NCBI RefSeq assembly: GCF_002270415.1
Contig: NZ_NNRI01000020.1
Location: forward strand, 26,908 to 90,907
Reading direction: 5' to 3'
DNA length: 64,000 nt
Source: Mesorhizobium sophorae
Lineage (GTDB): Bacteria > Pseudomonadota > Alphaproteobacteria > Rhizobiales > Rhizobiaceae
Positions 35,781 to 44,700 of this stretch are shown here, piece after piece; the first letter of the stretch is position 1; each line of letters starts with the position of its first letter. The translations under genes were made by a program, and so were the position numbers. The notes beneath the pieces are model-generated. The model did no database searches. It had not been told where the DNA came from and was given only the letters and a program-made list of their open reading frames with translations.

Positions 35781-36528
35781 GCTATCCGAGGGCGTCCGCT
35801 AGCGAGCAATGTCTGGCTCCTAGCCGTATCGTCCCCCAGCATATAGCATTGCCGCGCTCCGATCTCCTCGACCAAGCGCAGTCTGAAGGGAAAGCGTCGA
35901 AAATCTCGGTGTGCGTGATGATCTCGGCAGGGCGAACGATGGCGCTTGTAGCTAACCGATATTGTGTTCATGCCATCGCGTTCGGCGGTTAGAGCGGACC
36001 ATCGCGTGAGGAAAGGCATTGGCGAAATACAGTGTCGCGGCGAAAGCGGAACGGATTTGACATAGCGCAAGACCCAGGAGAACCGCAGCGGTAAGGATGA
36101 CAGTTATCGGCATAGGACGGTAAACTGTTGCGGACCTCGATCCTGACAAAATACCACAAGGCCCGGCTGCTAAGGGACCTGCCGGCCGGGCCGGGGCCGC
36201 GGCAAAACTGCGCCGCGAGGCTGAGCAGGCGAGCTTGCTTTAGTCGGACAAGGAGAAGCCGCCTGCTTCGCCCCTGCGCAGGCCTCCCAGGGAGCGCGGG
36301 CAAAGCGAATGTCGCATGCTCATCCCATGAGACGGCGGCGTTTCCGTCGCGGAGGTTGGAGGTCTCGTCATCTCCCCAAAGTTGGGGGAGCGCGTGCTAA
36401 AATCTCTTCCGGATTGAACCCAGAACTTCGCACAAGGGGGGCAGGCTCACTTTGTATGAAATAATGGGGCGAGCATGCTCCTGGGTTCTTATCCGCGTCG
36501 GGAGCGGGAAACTCATTAACGGGATTTA
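35781..36528. other. Long stretch without a supported gene
   Basis: About 750 bases. The left part may contain more eroded IS6 sequence (minus frame 35711-36070). The rest shows only short, compositionally ordinary frames. Confidence 0.4.
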
Positions 36529-37149
36529 TTAGACGCCCGGCTGAGCGGCTGCCGGCTCGGGACGCAGATAGGCGTGCAGCGCCCTGACGCATTCATCCAT
36601 CTGCCTCTCATGCGACACATTGCGCGAAGCGATCGTGAGATGAGCATTTTGATAGATCGGCTCACGCTCAGCGATCTGTTGCGTGATAGTGCCGAGCAGG
36701 TCCGAGGCCTGCTGCAGCCGGCGACCGCGTCGTCTCCCGAGCCGTCGCATTATCAGGTCGGCATCGGCCTTGAGCCAGATCGAGACCGCCTTGTCCTGGA
36801 TGAGCCCATGGGTCTGCTGATGGATGAAGGAACTGTCACCGGTCGCGAGCACTGCCGGTCCTTGCTTCAGCACACGCGCAATCACTCTCGCCTCAAGCTC
36901 CCTGAAATGCTCCTCGCCATGGGTTTCGCAAAGTTTTTTTATCGACATGCCGGCCTCTTTCCTGATCTCGGCATCGGAGTCGATGAATTTCAACCCCAAC
37001 CCTTTTGCAAGCCGCTCGCCAATGGTGGATTTACCGACGCCCGACATGCCGACGAGCGCTATCGGCCGCACGCCGAGGGCCGGCGCAATCTGGCTTGCTT
37101 CCGGCGACCTGGCGATCTCGGACATTCTTGATTTTTCGCCAACTCGCAT
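36529..37149 (-). CDS. Shikimate kinase-like protein
   Basis: A 206-residue P-loop kinase of the AroK/AroL family. Walker A is GMSGVGKST (about residues 34-42). The FIDSDAEIRKEAGMSI segment with the shikimate-binding Asp and the FRELEARVI segment with its Arg are present. The usual GGG motif in VLATGGGAF is changed to VLATGDSSF, which is unusual. The lid region is Arg-rich (MRRLGRRRGRR). It may be an island paralogue of aroK with a changed substrate, or a weakened enzyme. An alternative start is the ATG at 37125. It is separated by IS1380 from the giant effector gene. Confidence 0.8.
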   Translation of the reverse strand: MRVGEKSRMSEIARSPEASQIAPALGVRPIALVGMSGVGKSTIGERLAKGLGLKFIDSDAEIRKEAGMSIKKLCETHGEEHFRELEARVIARVLKQGPAVLATGDSSFIHQQTHGLIQDKAVSIWLKADADLIMRRLGRRRGRRLQQASDLLGTITQQIAEREPIYQNAHLTIASRNVSHERQMDECVRALHAYLRPEPAAAQPGV

Positions 37150-37351
37150 TCCAAATGCCGCAGCAGCGCTCCATCTAGCCCGCTTGATGCACGGCGATCG
37201 GCTTTCGGCGGCCTACATCGGCGATCTGGCCGCCCTCGGAGTGCATTTTGACAAGCCTCGTCGGGCGCCGGCGATGATCCGTCGTGATGGAAGGCGGGGG
37301 TTTGCGGGTTGAGGTCGGCGGGTTTGTTTCGGGACGTCTGCGTCCCATCGT

Positions 37352-38689
37352 TTATGTCGCGAGCCGCGCAATGCGATTGAGGACGATGCGCAGGATGCGC
37401 TGGTCGGGGCAGGATGTCGGCAGGTGCAGGCGGATCTGGGTTTTCATCTCGACTACGCGGGCGGCGATCTTGATGAGGCGCAATCGCAGCGTGTCGAATT
37501 GGGCGACGGCAAAGCTCGAGCGTTTCGGCATCGCGGCGCGCAGGCCCCACATCAGCCAGTAGGCGCCGGCATGCAGGAACAGCCGGAACTGGTTGGCCGT
37601 CGCTCTTGTGCAGGAGGTGCGGTCGGCGGCGAGATGCGTCTTCCACGACTTGATGTGGTTCTCGGCAGCGCCGCGCCGGCAGTAGACATCCTCGTAGAGC
37701 GCCTTGGCCTTGCCACTTGCAAGGTTGGTGACGATGAAGCGGGTATCGGCACCTTGGGCGCCGACCTCGACGCGGGCGATGATGCGCTCTACGCGGCTCC
37801 AACTGGCGGCGCCGTCAAAAAACTCCTTGAAGCGGCGGACCTTGTTCGTCTTCGATGCTTCAAGGCGCGCCATCGTGCTGCTCTCCAGGTCCGCGACATG
37901 CTTGCGCAGGGTCGTGGTGGGCGCCACGCCGAGGATGAAGTCGACATCGTTGGCGCGGCACCAGTCGATGACCTGCGGACTACAATAGTGGCTGTCGGCC
38001 CGGATCAGGATGCGGATGTTCGGCCAATTGCTCCGGATCGCCCGCACCAGGCGGCGCAGGTGGGGGCGGATTTCTGCCCCGCTCGGCCGCTTCGCTGGTC
38101 GCAGGACCGCACCGACGAACCGGCCGTCGCCATCGAACACAACAATCGGCTGGAAGCCGTATTCGTCGTGATGGGCATTGAACAGCCGCAATTGCTGGCC
38201 GCCATGCACGGCGTCAAAAGTGTCGTCAATGTCGAGCACGATCCGCTTCGGAACCTGGCGGAAGGAAGAGCAATAGAGGTCGACCATCGCACGGCCCATA
38301 ACGACCAGTTCCCGCACGCCAGGCAGGTTCTCAAGCCGGCACATCGTCGATTGAGAGGCCAGATCCCGACCCGAAGGCAGCGCATCCTGGGCCATCTTGA
38401 AGATCGGATCGCAGCGCAGCCGGTTGGCGTCGTTGCCATCCTCGTAGCCGGCGGCAATCATCTTCATGCGAAAGCCGATCATATCGGCCACGCTATGGAT
38501 GACCTGGTCCGGGCGGCGCGGATCATCGATGCAGCGCGCCAGACGCTCGGCGACACGCAGCCGCTTTTCCACCTCGGCCAGAGCCAGAACCCCACTGTTG
38601 GACGACAGCATGCCGCCGTCAAAACGGGCGACGACGGACTTGCCGCCGACTGATGACAAACCGCTCAACGGCAGCATAAGATCATTCAT
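37352..38689 (-). CDS. IS1380-family transposase
   Basis: A 445-residue IS1380 transposase, intact. Landmarks are SSNSGVLALAEVEKRL near the start, the catalytic Asp in RIVLDIDDTFDAVHGGQQ, a second Asp in ILIRADSHYCSPQVI, and the RRGAAENHIKSWKTHLAADR segment with the Glu. The element's terminal repeats were not located; they should lie roughly at 37270-37350 and 38700-38740. Confidence 0.93.
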   Translation of the reverse strand: MNDLMLPLSGLSSVGGKSVVARFDGGMLSSNSGVLALAEVEKRLRVAERLARCIDDPRRPDQVIHSVADMIGFRMKMIAAGYEDGNDANRLRCDPIFKMAQDALPSGRDLASQSTMCRLENLPGVRELVVMGRAMVDLYCSSFRQVPKRIVLDIDDTFDAVHGGQQLRLFNAHHDEYGFQPIVVFDGDGRFVGAVLRPAKRPSGAEIRPHLRRLVRAIRSNWPNIRILIRADSHYCSPQVIDWCRANDVDFILGVAPTTTLRKHVADLESSTMARLEASKTNKVRRFKEFFDGAASWSRVERIIARVEVGAQGADTRFIVTNLASGKAKALYEDVYCRRGAAENHIKSWKTHLAADRTSCTRATANQFRLFLHAGAYWLMWGLRAAMPKRSSFAVAQFDTLRLRLIKIAARVVEMKTQIRLHLPTSCPDQRILRIVLNRIARLAT

Positions 38690-38740
38690 CGCGGGTGTGG
38701 TCTCCGGGAAATGGTTCGGATCGGCTTAAGCAACCAAATC

Positions 38741-41700
38741 CTACGTCATTTCAACGGCTTGCACCACATCCGCCAACCCCCATGAATTTTCCGGGCTAGG
38801 ATCCTCTTCGGCTTTCCAGTTTGGTATGCCAAGGGCGCCTTTGGGGATCGCAACCTCGGCACAGACCTCGATGGCGCGTTGCATCAGTTCCTCGGCCTTG
38901 GCTTGCGGAGCATCCCCGCTTGAATGCTGCTGCCGAAGCTTGCCAAGGGTCTTATAAGTGTCGTGATTGGCCAGTTTGGCCCTGTAGCTGCCTGGCGTGT
39001 GAAACTCGACCTCGAAGCGATAAGCTTCGGGCGTGGCGAGCACTACCTTGATGCCCAAGAAATTTCGAGTCTGCTTACTGAACCAGTTGACCACGCTGAC
39101 CTCGGTGTAGCCCCGGTCATCGAAGGCCAGCATGGCTTTCTTGAAAGCGTTTATAAAATGCTCGTCAGGGATTTCGAAGACATGGCGTACAGCATTGGTG
39201 AGGAGCTGTGGAGCGCTGCCGGGCGGGACGCTCATGCCGGTGAGTTCATCTGTTATGGAGGCATGCGATTTCAAGCGGCGCTCCAGATGGGGCATCTTCA
39301 CCTGGAAGTCCGCTTTCCAGAGGCTTTCGGCGACGCCGAGCGCGGCCTCGGTGATTTTGCTCTCTTCGGCTCTAGCGCGGGCAGCCTCGATCTGGGCGCG
39401 CTCTGAAGCCTCCGCGCGGGTCAGCGCAATCATCATGTCGGCATCCTCGGCGGTGGGCCGGAGGCCAGAAGGTTTCGGCAGAATGCCTTGCTCCGCAGCG
39501 AATTTGATCGAGGCCTCCATGATGCCAGCGGCCAGCGTGGGGTTGTCTTTCAGATCATCCAAGGTCGCATCGACGTCAAACCTTCCCTGGGCGAGGGTCG
39601 CCGCAACGCCCTTGACATAGGGCACGGACTTCAAGCCCGGTGTCTGGTGGAGGAGCCGCTGAAGGTAGCTGCCCTTCTTGAAGAAAAGGTTGGCGCCAGT
39701 ATCGGATTTATAGGCGTCGGTGCCGACCTTGATGCCGAGGCTCAGCAAGTTGGTTGCGCTTTGTACGAGGTCGTCCGGATTGTAACCATCTGGGCGAGAA
39801 TCGATGCGAGCAGGATAGTGGTCGAGCAAAAGCTGGATGCGGTCTCGTGGCTGAGGCGTTGCCGGATAGGTCTCGGTCAGACCCGGGAAAAGCTCGCACA
39901 GCCTTGCGCTGAAGCTCGGGTTTGCGGCGTTCGCGCTTTCGATTGTTTCGGGCAGGAGTTGTCCACCCTGCTTGACTGCCCATGCCACAAGGTCGGAGAC
40001 GAGCAACTCGGCCATTTCGCGGGCAACCGGATGTTTGGCGACCTCAATCTCGCGCCTCGCCCTCGCAAACGTGTTCTGGATATCCTGGCCACTCACCTCT
40101 TCCTGGTTCAACAGCTGACCGATATCTCGCCGGAGCTCCTTGTGAACGCCCTCATAGGTGCCAAAGACGGCACGCTCGGCAAACCAGCGTCGTGCTTCAT
40201 GGGATTGAGCCAGAAAGCTTCGCTGCAGGCAGGTATAAGTTTCCAGAACATTCTGCGTGGCAGAGAGGATCTGGCGGGCGCGACTGAACTGGTAATCGTC
40301 GCCCTCAAGCGCCGGGGTATGGGACTTTGGCGGCTTCAGCGACGGAAGTCCCAGAGCTTGCTCCCGGTGATCGAACGCGCGCAAATGCTCATAAAGCTGC
40401 GGCCGGTCGCCGAGGATGATGACGGTGTCGCCGTCGAAGTCGCCGTCAAGTTTTTTCTGCTCACCGGTCGGGACAGCCACCAACGAGCCCGGGGCAAACA
40501 CCTCGGTCGCCTGCAGGATGCCGAGGCAGTCGAGCGGCGTGTCCACCTTGACGCGGTCCTTGCTCGAGGTCCAGCTCGCATGGCATTTGACGTCCTCGGC
40601 AGACATCACCAGCCCACGGTCGGCGTAGGCGGCCGGCCACATCTTATCCGGGACAACGATCAGAATGCCTTTGGCAAAAAAGGTCGGATCGTTGGCCGCC
40701 AGTTCCCTCCCCGACTTCTGGGCGACGTTGAAGCTGTATTGGATGGCCGTGCAGTTGTCGAGAAACACAGCGGTCGGATCCCCCTCGAGGGCCGACTTGA
40801 CTCCTTCTGGGGCAAACGGGCGCAGGTTGGGCTTGTCATAGGGCGAGCGCCCGATCAGCACGCCGCTCGTCCCCGTCAACGTCTCGCTCTTGAGCGTCGG
40901 CACATGGAGACACTCGTCGCTGGAGGGTATGGCAACCGCGCCAGGACCGTCGATATGTCCGCCAGTCACGGTTCGAAACAGCTCCTCGGCCGACAGCCTT
41001 TGCCCCTGTCGGCTCTCGAGCCAGGTCTTGGCCTTCTCTTGCGCCTCATCGGCCACCGACTCGCTGCGTGGATAATGTTGCAGCGCCGAGGCAGGCAGGG
41101 ACGATCTGCGTCCCTCAGCAAAGGCAGGCACCCGATCAGGACCTTCCTGCCGGCGGGCGCGATGAACAGCCGGCATGCGGTTGGCCAGCGAGGCCTTGAT
41201 GAAACCGCAGCCATCATGCGATCGCAAGGCGATCGGGCCTTCCGGCCCAGTTAGCTTGAAGGGATGTTCCTGGTTCGCAGGGCGATCCGGCAGCAGCGAC
41301 AGTTTGAAGGCGCCCTCCAGCGCGTAGTCGTGAGGGCCCAGCCCCTTGATTCCTGGAGGCGCGGCAAAACCCCTGCGCTGCATGTAATAATATGCCTCCT
41401 TGAAAGGGGCCCAGGCGCGCAATAGCTGCTCGAACGCCGTGCCCGATGCGGTATCGGCATACGGAATGGCCAGCAGCTTTCCGCCAGGAGACATGGCTGC
41501 CGCGGCGTCCGGGGCGCGGGCGGCGAGCTGCGAGAGGGTCGGTTTCGGTGGTTTTAACTTGCTTCCGCCGAACAGGTCCATGCGGTATGGCACACCCTCG
41601 ACGGTAACCGTACGCGCCAGCATGAAGGGGCTGGGCTTTCCTGGCAGCTGCACCGCGACGACTGGCAAAGCTCCCGAGGTCAGGCGATGAAAAATCGAAT

Positions 41701-44700
41701 AGCGTGTCTCGGGCTCCGTGGCCACTGGCCGGCCCTGCATGTCCACCACCGGCAACTGCATCAGCCCCGCCTCACCTTGCGGCGGTCTGGGCTCGTGGTC
41801 CATTGCTCGCAACACCTGATGGACGTCGAACACCGACGCTGGATGTTGGGCCTGGACCGTCGCCACATTCTGCGCCATGAACGTGTCCAGCCCATCAAGC
41901 GGGGTCTCTGCCGCGATCTCCGCGATCAGGTTCCAACTCATATTGGAAAGGTCGCCTTCGATGAGGCCGGCCGTTTTCTCCAAAATCTCCTTGGTCTTGA
42001 ACTGCAGCTCTTCTTGCCTCACCCGCAAATCGGACTTCTTGCCCTCGACATACGGCCGGCGGAACAATGTCGCCAGAACCGTGCGGGTCTTGAGCACTTG
42101 ATAGATCGACAAGGCGGGGCGACGGCTCGAGTACGGGCCACGGGTCCGCTCGCCATCGCCTGCTTTGAGATGCGCCTCAATCTTATGCTCGACGATCGGC
42201 TGAATGTCGTTCAGCAAATTCAGAGCCTGCCTCCGCCGCAGGCTCTTGCGCGGGCTGCGCGCCAGCGGCAGCACGGCGAGGCAGAGATTGCCCATGGTTT
42301 CGAGGTTGTTCTCAGCGGCAAAATCAGGGGCACGATGCAATTCCGTAAGCCGATCCAACCCCGGCCGTGCGAGCGAACCGAGATCGTCAAACAATCGAGC
42401 CTTGGCCAGCGCCTTGAAAATCACGGCGATGTTCAGAACGTGGGTCTGCTCCAGACGATCACTGGCATAGTGAAGGTAGCGGGCCAGCTGGTGTAGCCGA
42501 TCCTTCAGCAGAGCGGTCTCTATGATCTCTCCTGTGTCCTCTCCCCTGGCGACACTTCGCCCCAGAGCATTGGCCATCATGCCAAGCTCAGGTGTGGTGA
42601 ACGTTCCGAATCGTTGGCCTCCGGAGCCCAGTTTGCGCACGATGTCCAGGACTGCCTGGTGGCACGCCGCTGCTTCCGGCCATTTGCTGAAGCCGTTCAC
42701 AAGGTTCGCCAATCCCTGCGGACTAAAATCAGAGAGCCGGTTGTCACGGCGAAGCACCTCACCGGCGATCGCGACCGTGGCCTTGCTGCAGCCCGTCTCG
42801 TCCGGCCACTTGCTGAAACCGTTGACCAGGTTCGCCAGGTGCTGCGCAGTAACGTCAGAGAGCTGGGCTTCGCGTTTGGCAAGGCGAGAGACCTCGCCGG
42901 AGATCGCGATTGTGGCCTCGCGGCAGTGCGGCGCTTCCGGCCACTTGCTGAAACCATTCGCCAGGTTCGCCAGATCCCCTTGAGTAAAGTCAAAGAGCTG
43001 CACCTCGCGCGAGGTGCGGCCAGCGACCTCGCTGGCGATTGCGACCGTGGCCTTGCTGCAGCCCGTCTCGTCCGGCCACTTGCTGAAACCGTTGACCAGG
43101 TTGGCCAGGTTCTGGGGAGTAAAATCAGAGATCAAGGCGCTTTCGGAGCGACGAAGGACCGCCTCGGCAATAGCGACTGTGGCCTCGCGACAGGCCCCTC
43201 CGTCCGGCCACTTGCTAAAACCGTTCGCCAGGTTTGCCACGTCCTGCGCATTAAAATCAGAGAGCTGGGCTTCGCGTTTGGCAAGGCGAGAGACCTCGCC
43301 GGCGATCGCGACAGTTGCCTCGCGGCAGTCCGGCGCTTCCGGCCACTTGCTGAAACCGTTCGCCAGGTTTGCCACGTCCTGCGCATTAAAGTCAGAGAGC
43401 TGGGCTTCGCGTTTGGCAAGGCGAGAGACCTCGCCGGCGATCGCGATTGTGGCCTCGCGGCAGTGCGGCGCTTCCGGCCACTTGCTGAAACCGTTCGCCA
43501 GGTTTGCCACGTCCTGCGCATTAAAGTCAGAGAGCTGGGCTTCGCGTTTGGCAAGGCGAGAGACCTCGCCGGCGATCGTGACTGTGGCCTCGCGGCAGTC
43601 CGGCGCTTCCGGCCACTTGCTGAAACCGTTCACCAGATTCGCCAGCCCCTGCTGGGTAAAGTCAAAGAGCCGGACGTCGCGTTTGGCAAAGCGAGAGACC
43701 TGGCTGGCGATCGCGACTGTGGCCTCGCGGCAGCCAGGCGCTTGCGGCCACTTGCTGAAACCGTTCACCAGGTTCGCCAGGTCCTGCGGAGTAAAATCAG
43801 AGATCAAGGCGCCGCTTCCGGAGCGACGAAGGACCGCCTCGGCGATAGCGACTGTGGCCTTGCGACAGTCCGGTGCTTGCGGCCACTTGCTGAAACCATT
43901 CACCAGGTTCGCCAGGTCCTGCGGAACAAAGGTGGAGAGCCGGGGGGGGGCGCCGGAACGGCCGACAATTACATTGGCGATCGCGGCCGCGGCTTGACAG
44001 CAGCCCTCGTCGTTCGGCCGCTTGCTGAATCCGTTCACGAGATTCGATAGCTCCTGCGCAGTAAAGCGGGTGAGCTGAACCCCGCGGCGAAGGACCTCAT
44101 CGGCGATCGCGGCTGTGGCCTTGCGACAGTCCGGTGCTTCCGGCCACTTGCTGAAACCATTGGCCAGCAACGAGAGATTTTGGCCGCCCAGCTCACCTAG
44201 TACGCCCCTTTGATCCTGACAAATTCGGGCGATTCTCATCGCTCCATCGCGACATTTCGTCGACAATGGGTCCCGACCGAATGATGATGCGAAGAGCGAA
44301 AGCGCTCTCGGTTCAATCTTCTTCATTAACGCGAGATCAAGCTGCGACAGCCGAGCTGCGACAGCCCTGCAAGCTTCTATCCCTGCCTGCCCTCCCGCAT
44401 ACCGGCTCACCGCATTGCACGTAGTGGCGTACCCCCATGATTGCCGGGCGTCGATATCTTCCTCCAAGCGCGGGACAAATTTGCGTTCAAAATCGACGGA
44501 GGCCTTTTGCATGAACGTTGCTTGATCCGGCATCCGCAGGCGCTTGGAATGCTTCACCACCTCTCTTGAGAACCCCCCGATGTCACGCGCGTTAGCAATT
44601 CCTCTTAGTGCTGCATGCAACTCGCCTGAATACTGTGGATCAGGTCGCTCAAAGCTGGCGTGGCTCTGCGCGGCTACGTCGTCTACGCGCCGCTTTCCAA

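Noticed and set aside
39488..41254. Plus-strand frame of 588 codons
   Set aside because: Antisense to the C-terminal half of the effector; no start signals or recognisable domains.
42614..44050. Long plus-strand open frames (478 and 327 codons) opposite the SKWP repeats
   Set aside because: They are antisense shadows of the repeat array: periodic, GC-driven, no family resemblance. The minus-strand frame is the real gene.
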